DNA of 64,000 bases from Pachyseris speciosa. Taxonomy: Eukaryota; Cnidaria; Anthozoa; Scleractinia; Pachyseridae. Location: positions 88,501-152,500 of the forward strand of contig JAEMWC010001349.1 of the NCBI GenBank assembly GCA_016490735.1, in the 5' to 3' direction. Under the pieces are notes generated by a model. The model searched no databases. It saw only the letters and a program-made list of their open reading frames with translations, and was not told the DNA's origin. Below are positions 46,420 through 56,821 of this stretch, one piece after another. A program made the translations under genes and the position numbers. Within the stretch, counting starts at the first letter, position 1. Each line of letters opens with the position of its first letter.

Positions 46420-46558
46420 TTAGCTTTCCCCATTTTTCGCCCATTTTTGGTTGTGACAACACTTTCAGACCCCTGCACATTCGGGGTTTTGCGCTTGTCC
46501 TCACACAATACCAATCGGCCATTAGTCAAGGTATATTAAGAAAATAATTTTCCACCAC

Positions 46559-46970
46559 CTACTCGTTGTGTTGCACATCGTCAGAAAACATTTTCAGAAT
46601 GTCTTTGTAGCGTGTGCCTTTGTTGCGTTCATTGAGGAAAAGCAGGCAGTACACTTCGGATCCACTGGATTTTGATGTCATTCCGAAGAAAGGTTTTGTG
46701 ACCCGCCTTTCGCATTTCCTGTTCCCACTCGTCTGGGGAGGCAGACCAAAAGAATCGAAATACACAGGACCACGCCAGCAGGAAACCCAGTGTGTGCCCA
46801 AACTTCCGAGATCGTCCAGGTTGATAATGCAGGGGTAATGGCGCATGGGGTTTGGTCTCGTTGCGCGAGAAGACACCCTTGAGTGGGATGTCACGATATT
46901 CACACCAATTCAGCAGGTCAATGTTGGAAAGAGGCACATCCTTGAATTTCATTTTTTTTTCCCGGCCCAT
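46559..46970 (-). pseudogene. Adenovirus-like maturation protease (C5-type), frameshifted
   Basis: From the ATG at 46970 or 46952 (MKFKDVPLSNIDLLNWC) the frame runs to about 46860. It continues shifted with HYPCIINLDDLGSLGTHWVSC (His of the triad in GTHW) and YFDSFGLPP (acidic residue), and shifts again near the active-site Cys region (SEVYCLLFLNERNKG). Order and spacing match Polinton/adenovirus proteases, which cleave virion precursors. The position usually holding the catalytic Cys of the CG-x2-C motif reads Ser here, in so far as the frameshift allows alignment. Confidence 0.7.
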
Positions 46971-48008
46971 ACCACGGGCGTTCCCAATCTTCCCACCCTC
47001 CGAAGACAGGAGCACGGCGCATTTGCATACCACTCCCCGAAGGTGGCGAAGGAAGACGAGGGGGTGCAGACCTTCTTGACCGCGCCCGGACCACCTGCAT
47101 CCCTTTTCCCAACACCTTCTGCACGACACTTATGGCCAAAGGAATGCCGATGGAACCCAACATTCCAAGAAAGCCCCCCCGCATTTGAGCCGAGCCGCCA
47201 CCACTAACCAAACCCCGTCCGACAAGGTCTCGTCGGTCTACGTCGGGCATCAGCGTTTCCTTCATGTAGCGCCATTGGGTGGGTTTCAGAAAGTTTTCAT
47301 TCACCAGCTTCTGCCCCACCGGTGCAAACACCAACTTTGGAACCCACAGCTCGAACAACTTGACGACAATCCGGTGGTTGGCGGCGGCGGCGCCCCCGAA
47401 AAGCATCTCCTTGTTATCCTGCAGCCGCACCTCAATCTGAAGTTGCATCGGGGGGAGGAGTTTGTCGGCCAAGAAGAACGAATAGCTTTTGAGGGGGATT
47501 ATAGTTTTAACTGTCTTCTGGGGTCTCCTTGTGGAAGAAGCGCGCGCGCCCTGATCGCAAGGTTGGTGGCAGCGGCGCCCGTCACAGTCGTGTTGTCGTT
47601 GTCGAGATACCAAAACTCATCTTTTGCCACACTTCGCGCGTAGTCGTCGGAGAATTCCAGTAGGTTTTTGATGAAGACGACTTTGTGGACCCCGTTGGCT
47701 TCGTAAAGCATTTTTCCGGCCGATTTCACCTTCAAGTCCCGAACGAGGGAGAAGGAGCCATTGACTGGTGCCGACGCCGTGTCCGCGGCCACAAAACCCC
47801 CGTCGGCCTTCACCTGCAGCTTGTACTCCACCCGGAAATAAGCGCTGTACAAGTCAAGAATGACGTCCTGGTCTTTTACAGCAAACACCAACCCACCTTT
47901 GTTTTGTTCCTGCCAATTTCCTGGCAACGTGAGCGGGCTGTTCAGTTGGAATTGGAGGAAGTCCACCTTGTCAAGCAAGCGGGCCGTTCTGAACATCGTT
48001 GTATACAA
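46918..48008 (-). pseudogene. Capsid-type structural protein, frameshifted
   Basis: From the ATG at 48008 (MYTTMFRTARLLDKVDFLQF) the frame is open to about 47510 and then continues in a second frame (47613-46918). Landmarks: FSLVRDLKVKSAGKMLYEAN, NLLEFSDDYARSVAKD, PLKSYSFFLADKLLPPMQL, RIVVKLFELWVPKL and ENFLKPTQWRYMKETL. The alternation of beta strands fits a jelly-roll protein. A Gly-rich hydrophobic segment (MRGGFLGMLGSIGIPLAI) and an Arg/Pro-rich tail follow, like small core or cement proteins. I recognise this as a conserved protein of such elements but cannot say whether it is the major capsid protein. Confidence 0.6.
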
Positions 48009-48021
48009 ACAAAAAAAATTT

Positions 48022-48336
48022 TCACAGTTGGTTTGCCAAAATTTGGCTGAGTTTCACCATTGAGTCTGGGGTTGAGGAAGGAACCCCCTGGCTTTTGCGG
48101 CTTGCCGAGCGGCTCTGCAGCAGCTGGCGGATCTTTTTGCCGCACCTTTCGGTTACCGCGGCGACCGCCTTTTCGGCCGCCTTTCGACCGCTTTTGAGGC
48201 GGCCTTTTTCAGTGCCGGCGCGGCCGCCTTCTTAAGTTGTTTGCCAATAGCCATAAGAGTGTCGCGAACCACACCCGACCCCTTGTGTTTGAAGCGGTAC
48301 CGACCGACACGGGGGTCATTAATTTCATCCACTCGC
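48022..48336 (-). pseudogene. Basic Lys/Ala-rich core-like protein, frameshifted
   Basis: Two adjacent frames carry VGRYRFKHKGSGVVRDTLMA, KQLKKAAAPALKKAASKAVE and, after a 1-bp shift near 48175, AAEKAVAAVTERCGKKIRQL, ending SQILANQL. The composition recalls histone H1 or adenovirus core and pVI-like proteins and suggests DNA condensation or a capsid-lining role. Located between penton-like and capsid-like genes on the same strand. Confidence 0.5.
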
Positions 48337-48371
48337 TCAAGCGATTCATGTTGTATACTCTTGGAGAAAAT

Positions 48372-49147
48372 TTACACTTCACGGATTATGAGATCCACAG
48401 CCACATCGGCGTCGTTGAGGTCGAGAATGTTGTTTCGCCCGTCGGTAACTCGGATCCTCACCGTGTCGATTCGGGATCTGTTGACTGGGTGAAACTTGGG
48501 GCGGAGGGGTTCTTTTATGAAAGCGTAGCTGGCCGTAGGTTGGCCGTGGAGAAAGTGAACAAAACATTACTTGGTATGTCGTTGGCCCGCCGCGTGATCA
48601 GGTCGCAATGCAGAAACACCCAGTCGACGCTTCGCGTTATATCAGGGATCCTGTCCCCCGTGAAGGTCGTGGCGCCTTTCAAGACTTTCTTGTCGAAGCC
48701 CAGCAGTTTCCCGAAATCCCCAGTCGCGAGGTCAAGTTTATACCCGGTGCCCACCCCGATTACAACCCGAGTGATGGCGTAATCAAAGTACAGGCTGAAG
48801 ACGTGCTTCTTTTCTGCCGCGGTGGGGTGCACGAAACCGCTGTGTGTTTGCAACACACGATTGAGGTCTGAGTAATCGTACATCCCATCGGGAAGGGTCA
48901 ATGTTTTCCAGGCTTCGCCCGCCTTCCGCCATTTTAGTGTGTTATTGTTGTATGAGGCCGCGACGTTGAACCAGGAGTAGCTCATGGTGATGAGGTTGTC
49001 GAGCGCCGCTTCGTAGTCTCGGCTGCTGTCGAGCAGGATTGGTGGGTTGAAATTGATTGTGAAGTCGTGCGACTTTTGGTTGGCGCCGTTTCTTTGCAAC
49101 TTTGCAAGGCTCGAGTCGAGCAGCAGGTGAAATGTGTGACCCCCCAT
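48372..49147 (-). pseudogene. Penton-like minor capsid protein, one frameshift
   Basis: ATG at 49147. The N terminus HTFHLLLDSSLA, the strand DYEAALDNLITMSYSWFNV, the motif LPDGMYDYSDLNRVLQ and the region PSNVLFTFSTANL are in the first frame (210 codons to 48515). A shift near 48515 leads to a conserved end with IDTVRIRVTDGRNNILDLND and a stop at 48372. This arrangement is characteristic of a structural protein found next to the capsid gene in Polinton-like elements, probably the penton/vertex protein. One indel is the only lesion I see. Confidence 0.6.
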
Positions 49148-49150
49148 TTT

Positions 49151-51960
49151 TCACTTCCGTATGTAATCGTTGAAAATTTTGCGGGCCTGAAATTTATTTA
49201 TGACACCAATTTGGAGGAGCTTTTCGACCAGAGTGGAAACCTGTTTGCGGAGCTTCTTCGAGGAGTTGCCGGCTCGCATCGAACCGAGGCCCACATACAG
49301 TCGGTGGATCATTTTGTCGGCGGTCTTGCCGAAGCCGCTGCCCTCTGTTTCCCTCCAGTTTTCTTCCCATTCCGGCCACGAAGTGTAATCTTCGTCGTCC
49401 TCGATTTCCATCGCGGGCCGGCGCGACAAAATCGCCTGTTCCCAATCTGTGGTGGGTCGGGGTCTTGTATGGCAAGCCGTTGCTGCCAAAAGCCTATCGA
49501 GTTGTAAATCCTAGTCCAAATGTCTTTTAATATCATCGAGTTAGAAAAGTTACATGGTCAGTTTTGAAATTGCATGGTCGAGTTTTGGAGAACCATGGTT
49601 GAGTTGCATTTTGAAAGTTTGAGTTCTCGCTAGCGAGTTTTTATATTCTCGCTAGCGAGTTTTCAATTTCTCGCTAGCGAGTTTTTAAATTCTGGCTAGT
49701 GAGTTTTTCTCAATCGTGCGCAAGCGCAATATGCGGACGGATGTTGTAGACGGTGGCGGAAGCTTTAGACCATACATAGATGGAAGTTGTAGGCCGCGAA
49801 TGGAAGCCGTAAATTTCGCAATTTTGAACTGTTGTTTTCTTTGAGGGCTCGAACTGGCAGGGTTCAATACCGATATTTCATTGACCCAAAGAACATGATG
49901 CAAACAAGACGCTCTGTGAGCTTTAACTCGGTACAGTTTGGACACCTTGTGAAGTGCAGAAGTCGAACGCACGCTTTCTGATTCTCGGAAACAATCCGTT
50001 TGAAAAATGAAAATGGTTTGCTTTTGGGTTCGCTCAATGCATGTTTGTTTTTGTACGAGGGAATCACGTAAAACTGTTTTCGGAGTTGGCTATGCGAAAT
50101 AAATGTCACTGGCTCCCACTTGAATTACTTTTATAATTCAGCCTCGCTGTAGTATTTGAAATCGTGGTATCGTTTCATGACTGTAACTAATTTGGGTCGA
50201 CCTAAACTGTAATTAAGCTCGGCTCAGGAGAAGTACAGTGTCTGACCCGCGCTTTAATACGGATCGAAAGTAATTTTAAACCGATTTACTAGTGAAATGA
50301 ACTACGGTACAAGCCAGACTCCGTGGCGCCAGTACGTGACAAGAAAAAGATCATTATCTAAAATTTGCCAGTCAAGCATTATTTGTGTTGCAGGACGCAC
50401 AACAAAGTTCATCAGTGTTGGCATCGTTCAACTATTATGACTATTATAAATTTACAGTGGCTTAACATAATTTTTCCTAGGTTTTGAAGGAAACAAAGAA
50501 GGTGCATTAAAAGTCCTTTCGTGACATGCGATGCTGAACACGTCTAGATCCTGAAGACTTTCATTGTTTTTTACAGTGCAAGATATGCAAAATTACTGAA
50601 TCACAACTAAATTTCAGCCGGCAAAGAATATTTGTGTCACTTTGTCGAAAGAAATCGACAAGCTGCTCTGCCTAACTACTTCACTTCATGTTGCAAACCT
50701 GTATTGAAATCGCATCAGTCTACAGCAGCAATGAATACCCGAATGCATCACTACGTTAATGAGCTGGCTTCAAGGGCCCTTTGATCAATTTTCGAACCGA
50801 TAGTCGGTTTTAGCGTACGTCTACTTCTGCACTTCGCAAGGTGTTCAAGGTGTCCCAGGTAAAAGCTCATAGAGCGTCTTGTTTGCATTATGTTCTTTGG
50901 CTTAATGAAATATCGGTACACTTGAACCCCGCCAGTTCAAGCCCTCAAAGAAAACAACAGTTCAAAATTGCGAAATATACGGCTTCCATTCGCGGCCTTC
51001 AACTTCCCTCTACGGTCTAAAGTTTCCTCTACCGTCTACAACATCCGTCCGCATATTCCGCTTGCGCACGATTGAGAAAAACTCGCTAGCGAGAATTTAA
51101 AATCTCGCTAGCGAGAAATTGAAAACTCGCTTGCGAGAAATTGAAAACTCGCTAGCGAGGATTTAAAAACTCGCTAGCGAGAAGTTGAAAACTTGCTAGC
51201 GAGAACTCAAACTTTCAAAATGCAACTCAACCATGGTTCTCCAAAACTCGACCATGCAATTTCAAAACGGACCATGTAACTTTTCTAACTCGATGATATT
51301 GAAAGACATTTGCACCAGGATTTACAACTCGATAGGCTTTTGGCAGTAACGGCTTGCCATAGTCTTGTTTCTTTCGGAGGTGTTCGTTTTAAACCCCTTT
51401 TCCCCGCTTGCAGCTGGAGAGGGGAAACCCCTCGTGTCTTGGTGAGGGCAACTTCTCCCGCCGCCCCCTCTTCGACGGTCATAAATCTCTTCTTGGACTC
51501 TTCGAAGATCTGCCACCGAAAACCCGTGGAATGGGGACCCTTTCCTTTTCACTCTGTAGTTGGGGTCGTCCCCATACTGTGAGAGAAGCCGGTTGATCGT
51601 TTGCAATTGGACAGGTTCGCTGGTTCCTTCGAACAGGCTGGGCACCTCCGGTTTAACCCACTTTTGGCGTGGTGGTGGAGGGAGGGGAGCTTCTTCATCA
51701 TCGTCAACTGGTGATGGTGGTGATGGTGTTGGTGTTGGTGGTGGTGTTTAGGTTTCCGGCCTGAAATCATCCCCATCAAACGGGTTGCTTCGGTCGAACT
51801 CATCCATTGCGTAATCAGGACCTCCCGCCTTGGGGTGGGGAAGTGCCTCTTCCGCGGGAGCTTGCAAAAAAGCTTGGTCCAACCTTTTGGTGATTGGTTC
51901 AAAAGCTTTTCATCTTCGATCTGACCAACTTGATTCGCCACCCTTTTCTTTTTATACGTC
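49151..51960 (-). pseudogene. Minor structural or accessory protein, split by a 1.9-kb transposon
   Basis: The right part (51960-51361) has KRLDQAFLQAPAEEALPHP and DEFDRSNPFDGDDFRPET, an in-frame stop near 51750, a Pro/Thr-rich linker (TPPPTPTPSPPSP), TINRLLSQYGDDPNYRVKRK and FSVADLRRVQEEIYD, and a frame change near 51480. The left part (49468-49151) has EIEDDEDYTSWPEWEENWRE, KMIHRLYVGLGSM and QVSTLVEKLLQIGVINKFQA. Removing the inserted element with one copy of its target duplication keeps the same frame across the junction. No named family; acidic and Pro-rich segments suit a scaffold or tegument-like protein. Confidence 0.5.
49469..51360. mobile_element. Long-TIR DNA transposon inserted in the virus-like element
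   Basis: The two ends are inverted repeats of about 500 bp starting ATGGCAAGCCGTT. Flanks are GGTCTTGT (49461-49468) and AGTCTTGT (51361-51368), a 6-8 bp target duplication with one mismatch. Subterminal regions carry arrays of the palindrome CTCGCTAGCGAG (four on the left, six on the right, some with one mismatch) about 20 bp apart. The interior (about 50100-50850) has no transposase. Non-autonomous. Family uncertain (hAT, Mutator or Polinton-derived ends are all conceivable). Confidence 0.8.
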
Positions 51961-52062
51961 TGGCGGATACGTCTGGCGGCTCTTGTTTTTCAACTTCCGC
52001 CCCGGCCTCTGCCTTTTGCCTTTGCCTTTTGTTGAGAGGGGAAAAAATTGAAATACCAAATT

Positions 52063-52460
52063 ATGACCCCGAGGCCACCGCCACAAATTGTTTCCGGCAG
52101 GGGCACCCCTCCATGCCCACAGCCATTTTCAGGATGCTGAACTCCCACCCGACAACCAAAAAATCGTCGTGTTCGACGACTTGGTTTGCGAAAAAAACCA
52201 AAACGACATCATCAACTATTTCACTAACGGGCAGCGTCATTTATCTCACCAAAACCTATTACAAGGTTCCCAAAAACATCCGGGACAACTGCAGCCATTT
52301 CTACCTTTTCGGCTTCCTCCCGAGGAAGAACAAACGAATCGCCGACGAGCTGGGGGTTCCCCACGACCTTCTGGACCGCGCCACCGACAAGAAGTTTTCC
52401 TTCTTTTACTTCGACAAACCGCGAAAGTTGGTGAAGAAAAATTTCGATGAAACAAAATAA
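52063..52460 (+). pseudogene. A32/FtsK-type packaging ATPase, internally deleted
   Basis: The ATG at 52063 opens MTPRPPPQIVSG, as in the start of such ATPases, but no Walker A (GxxGxGKT) follows. Coding resumes with a Walker B-like strand KIVVFDDLVCEKNQND near 52160, a shift near 52225, then IYLTKTYYKVPKNIRDNCSH and FSFFYFDKPRKLVKKNFDE to the TAA at 52458. A full family member is about 220-250 residues; here about 130 codons remain. It would have powered DNA packaging. Confidence 0.7.
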
Positions 52461-52910
52461 TGGGGTGGTTTGCAAAAAAGCCTGGAGCAACGAGACACCC
52501 TGTAACCCGCGCGGATGCGCAAGCAGCGCCCTCCTCCATCAACCCAATAATTTTTTCATCTTATGGGCTCGGTTGTTTTTCCAGAAAACAAAACGAGAGC
52601 GAGCGGCACCTTCATTGGTGGATCGCCCAGGGCGCTGATTCCAGGCCAGGCGAAACCAACCTTTGTGTGGTACGAAATAACGCCCGCCCTTCCAGCAAGA
52701 ACACAGCTCATGCTTTTTACGAAATACAACGAGGAAAATCTCATGACAAGGTTGACTGGCGCGAAGGGAAAGGAGGATTCCCCCCTCCCTCAAATCGTCG
52801 GCGCCGATGAAACTTTTACTGTCAGTACAGTTTACATTTCACCTTCGTCTTCCAGCAGCCAACCGAAACGTTTTTTGTCTCTCATTTACGGTTTCGAGTT
52901 GCCTGGGTGA
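52460..52910 (+). pseudogene. Short virion-type protein with MGWFAKKPG leader
   Basis: Its ATG (52460) overlaps the ATPase stop as TAATG. The leader MGWFAKKPGATRHP is nearly repeated at the start of the next gene. After a frame change near 52560 the frame 52563-52910 is open for 115 codons (GTFIGGSPRALIPGQAKP, YNEENLMTRLTGAKG, YGFELPG). Beta-rich, with no transmembrane segment. A small spike or head protein is possible. No family recognised. Confidence 0.5.
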
Positions 52911-52930
52911 AAAATTATTTCAAAATGTAT

Positions 52931-55429
52931 ATGGGGTGGTTTGCAAAAAGGCCTGGGATTATCAGACACCCCCGAACGACGACAGCGGCGACGGGGGCTT
53001 TTCTGCCTCTCGATGGTAGCGCCCAATGACCGGCCCTCTTGATGCGGGTGGACACCCAATTGAGAATCTGGGTTCGCCGGCTGGTCCGCTGGAAGCGGTC
53101 AGTGAAAGCTATGCCACATCCACTTTTGCCAAACTCGACGGAAGCACCCCGTCGACGGGGAACCTTGACATGGGGCGAAACCTTGTCACCAACATGGTTT
53201 ACGCTGTGAACGAACTCGATGCCACGAACAAAAGCTATGTCGACTCTGAAATCGCGCTTTGTTTTAAACGGGACGGAAGCGACCCGGCGCTGGGTGATCT
53301 GAATATGACTGGGTATGCCATTGAAGATTTGAAAGACGTCGATTCCAACACCCCCGCTGAAAACGCCGTCAACAAAAAATACGTGGATGAGGGACTGCGA
53401 ACCAAATTCGACGCGATCGCGCAAAAAGACTTGAACATGAACGACAACGCAAGCGAGAATCTTGCGCCCCCCTTCAACCTCAAGGACGCGGTGAACAAAA
53501 ATTATGTGGATGAGTATTTTCTCCGTAGAGATGGAACAAACCCAATGTATGGGGCCTTGAACATGGGGCAACAAAAAATCACCGATCTCAACCCTCCAAC
53601 CGCAAATGATGACGCCGCAACAAAAAAATATGTGGATGATTTGGGAGGGAACTTTTTGAAAGTGGACTGCAGCCAAGCAATGACGGGCGATCTCAACATG
53701 GGGGCCCACAAAATCACCGCTTTCGAAAAGCCGGTCGGCGAAACGGACGCGGCGACGAAGGATTATGTGGATCACAGAGAAGTCTTTCGTACAGTGGAGC
53801 TCAGTTGTGGAACAGTACGTTTACCCCTGGAATTAAGACAAGCGACTTCCTTGAGAGATTTTAAGAATAAATTGAGTCGCCACAGTTTTAAGTAAGTTTT
53901 AAAGTAGTTTAAGTAAGATTTTGAACAGAGCCTCCAAGAAAAGCAGCTTTTATTGTTTTTTATTGTTTTTATTTTTTATTCTCTTCTGATTGTAATTAAG
54001 TAGATAGAGAGTTAGTTGATAATAATTAATTAAGCTGATGGAAATACCGTGTATAAATAAAGTTATCTTATCTTATCTTATCTTATCTTACCTTTCCCTG
54101 TCGGGCGGGCAAACAAGCCCGTTCAGCTTCCTCATGGATGATTCGGATGATTCCTCATCCAAAAACAATATTCATTTTCATGGGATTGTCAACTTCGCCG
54201 CCTCCCCGCATGGGGTCAACAAAAACGCCGACGAGTTCACCCTTGCCAAAGACGTGGGCGGCGATGATTATCGCTCGCGGATCGGTTTCAATCTCCTTCC
54301 GCTGGCGAAAGGGTATTACACGTTCGTGGTTGAGTATTTTCCGCCGGAAATGGCGAATGTGTCGGTGAGGGCAAGCGCAACCGTTGTGTCCATCACTAGC
54401 CAAACCACGCGAACCTTCAACTGCACCGGCGCACCCTACACAAAAACCCTCGTTCAGTTCCACCGGTGGAGCGACAACACCCCCAACTACATTTATTTGG
54501 ATCTGCATGGGAGGACGTCTGGTTCAACCACAGGCCACCTCGTCGTTTATGGTATTTCGGGGTATGTTTCCAATGTGAACTCGGGTGACTTTGACAAAGT
54601 TTGGAGTGTGGAGAATGGCAACATGACTGTGCAGACCAATTTGGATATGAACGACCATCTTCTGTTGAAACCCAAATTGGGAACGGACTTGACTTTGAAC
54701 GGTAAATATGTCATCGATGAAGATGAGGCACTGTTTGGTGGAACAAACGAGCAGATGACAATGATGAATGACTTGAACATGAACAGTTATTTGATTCTTG
54801 AACCAAAATTGGGTGGAAATTTGAATTTGAATGACCACTGGGTTTACAACAATGACCGCCAATTGTTCAGCTCGAGAGTTCATGGGTTGACAATGCAAAA
54901 CGCGTTGAACATGAGTGGGCATGTAATCCATCAACCGAAGTTGGGTGGTGATTTTGATTTGAATGGCCGAAAGGTGACAGAAGGGAATACACCCTTGTTC
55001 GAGTACAGAGCTGGGGCCCTCCGCTTTTCGAAACCTGTGATTTTGCCTGGGTTGGTTTACAGGATAGCAAGCGACATGCTAACCGGCACTTCAGCAACAG
55101 AAGATGTTTTCTCCATGCCTGCGTTTTGGGTTCCATGCACCCCCTTCTTCAGAGAGTTGATTCGCTGTGATGTGCACTTTTATGACCACTCTTCCATGCC
55201 CGAAATGGAGTTTTGGGTGTTTACGTCACCACGGAGGGTGGGGGGGGGGGGGGGGAGGGGGTGAAAGGAAGATTGCCATCCACAATATCAGCCAAGGAGC
55301 GACTGGGTGGGTAACTTTGGGGAACTTAGGACGCATTTGTATTTTCCAAGGGCCACCGCATTGACGTTCAAAATTACTGGCCTTGACCACCACACCAAAG
55401 TGACGCTCGCCGCCGAGTTCCTTGCATGA
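52931..55429 (+). pseudogene. Fibre-like protein with phage tail-fibre-type repeats, interrupted
   Basis: Starts MGWFAKRPG (52931), with an early stop near 53028 before the long frame from 53026. Six repeats of about 35-40 residues follow, each ending like DAATKKYVD and containing DLNMG and I-x2-L. This is the pattern of bacteriophage tail-fibre shafts. A LINE tail (53785-54092) interrupts. The frame continues from about 54093 with a beta-rich globular part, a second set of LNMN/PKLGG repeats (about 54630-54960), and a C-terminal head-like region (YRIASDMLTGTSATEDVFSM). A G-run at 55241-55261 shifts the frame before the end. Probable host-attachment fibre; clearly inactive. Confidence 0.65.
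53785..54092 (+). mobile_element. LINE 3' tail inserted in the fibre-like gene
   Basis: Begins with a LINE C-terminal end (LPLELRQATSLRDFKNKLSR) and a stop at 53892-53894. An AT-rich 3' part and a (TTATC)n tail at about 54062-54091 follow. 5' truncated. It cuts between the first repeat set and the globular part of the fibre-like frame. Confidence 0.75.
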
Positions 55430-55452
55430 ACTTTTCACCCTTTCATATAACC

Positions 55453-55581
55453 ATGTCGTTGCTCAGGAGGAAACCACGGCCTTCCCCCGTCAACATCTTC
55501 GACTTCAACCACATCGACGGCTTCCTGTGCACATACACCTCGTGCGACTGGTGCGACGAGTGTCTACTTGTCTGCCCTTGA
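55453..55581 (+). pseudogene. Truncated paralogue sharing an N-terminal motif with the next gene
   Basis: ATG at 55453. RRKPRPSPVNIFDFNHID is nearly identical to the start of the gene at 55720. The frame ends after 42 codons at a TGA (55579-55581). The Cys-rich piece CDWCDECLLVC and coding-like sequence beyond suggest a broken longer gene. Confidence 0.45.
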
Positions 55582-55719
55582 AACCTGCGCACGCGCAATT
55601 TTTCCAAACCGAAGTGGCACGAGCGGAAAAGAATGTGCGCAGCCATGTTTGCTGCATAGACACAAAATGGTGGCTCTTCTTACGACACTGTTGTCTGAAA
55701 TTTTTTCTGAAAATATACA

Positions 55720-56227
55720 ATGTGGTTGCCAAACAGAAAGCCCCGACCTCCCCCTGTCAACATCTTTGACTTCAACCACATCGACCCGACCCTTCCGAAA
55801 GACACCATCGATATGTTGAAGCGCCTCTTCGCTTTTTACCACAAGAAACATTGGGGTTACGAAAAGCTTTCCCGAATATACCAGCGCAGGAACTTGTTTT
55901 GCAACGTGGTTGCCGGAAAAGCTGTTTGACTGGAGCTGTCGCGGGAGAGGTTACTCTCCAACCTGCTGTCATTGCCGGTCTGACCGCGTTTGGTGCTGTC
56001 GTGAAAATTGTCGCGCCGGCGAAGAAATACGACAGGAAGGGTGAAAAGGCAAGCTTCGCTCGAGTGGAATACAAACAAATACTGGATGCCATCCGGTTCC
56101 ATCTCTGGGGAGAACCAGAGAAGTTTCTCGACAAGCTAAAATGATAGACGACTTCGTTTCCGACCACTGCATGGAGATTCCCGAAAAAATCCAGGCGAAG
56201 TACGCCGAACATTTCACTGTGGATTAA
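55720..56227 (+). pseudogene. Hydrophobic-core small protein, frameshifted
   Basis: The ATG at 55720 gives NRKPRPPPVNIFDFNHIDP, then LKRLFAFYHKKHWGYEK. A frame change near 55860 leads into LTGAVAGEVTLQPAVIAGLT (Ala/Gly-rich hydrophobic stretch, possibly membrane-inserting), a basic patch KIVAPAKKYDRKGEK and ILDAIRFHLWGEPEKF. The stop at 56142-56144 overlaps an ATG (56141) of a 28-codon frame ending at 56227. I recall a similar Gly/Ala-hydrophobic plus Lys-rich layout in other cnidarian Polinton-like elements. Function unknown. Confidence 0.45.
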
Positions 56228-56784
56228 CAACCTGCGAATTCGCAAGCCACCACCTGTCGAACCTTTCTTTCGCTTTTTGCTGTGTCTTTGGTCGGATTTT
56301 CTCAAAAGCTGGTGAAATTCTTGCGAGAATTTCTTTTTTGCGCGGCCAAACTTCCTCTGGAACCGCTTCGAAATAGTCGTGAAAGAAACAAACGTAATTC
56401 ACCGACCGCTTGTCTGATTCGGGAAAGTTCGCGAACTCGTGTATGACATTTCCCAAAAACTCTCACCGCGCCGCGCCACACTCTCGTCCTCCAGGCAACG
56501 CGCGGGTTTTGACTGCGTTGAAAATGTTGTAGAGTTTTTCGGATGTGGGTTTGCGAAATCACAACTGGCGGGCTGCCTCTCTCTTCTCTGCGGGGGTGGA
56601 GCACTGTGTCGAGTTTTTGTACCATCCCGCATTTTGAACAAACAAGTTCGAAATCTCTCGTTTTTTCCTCCATCTTCTCTCCGCGATGCCATTTGCTTTT
56701 TTCTTCGCGCGCAGGTGGGTTGGGGGCAGCGAACACCTGCCAAGCTTTTTGTTTCTCTTCTTCTCCAATCTCGATTGCGAACAC
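56214..56784 (-). pseudogene. Zinc-ribbon protein of the element, frameshifted
   Basis: From about 56784 the minus strand has FELVCSKCGMVQKLDTV (a CxxC pair) and then at least two frame changes to 56456. The last frame is MGNVIHEFANFPESDKRSVN, KKEILARISPAFEKI and FDRWWLANSQV. A zinc ribbon at the N terminus recalls transcription-factor-like proteins of large DNA viruses, but I do not see a specific family. Divergent from the integrase gene to its right. Confidence 0.4.
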
Positions 56785-56821
56785 CGCTGACTTTTTCTTT
56801 CAGATATATATGTGCAAATGA

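Noticed and set aside
49620..51210. CRISPR array from the regularly spaced CTCGCTAGCGAG words
   Set aside because: The spacers are about 8-10 bp and similar to each other, both arms are inverted copies, and the context is a eukaryotic transposon.
53026..53775. Bacteriophage contamination because of tail-fibre repeats
   Set aside because: The gene is flanked by Polinton-like genes and interrupted by a LINE tail, so it is part of the animal genome.
52915..53775. Minus-strand 286-codon ORF
   Set aside because: Exact antisense of the fibre repeats; its periodicity mirrors the repeats.
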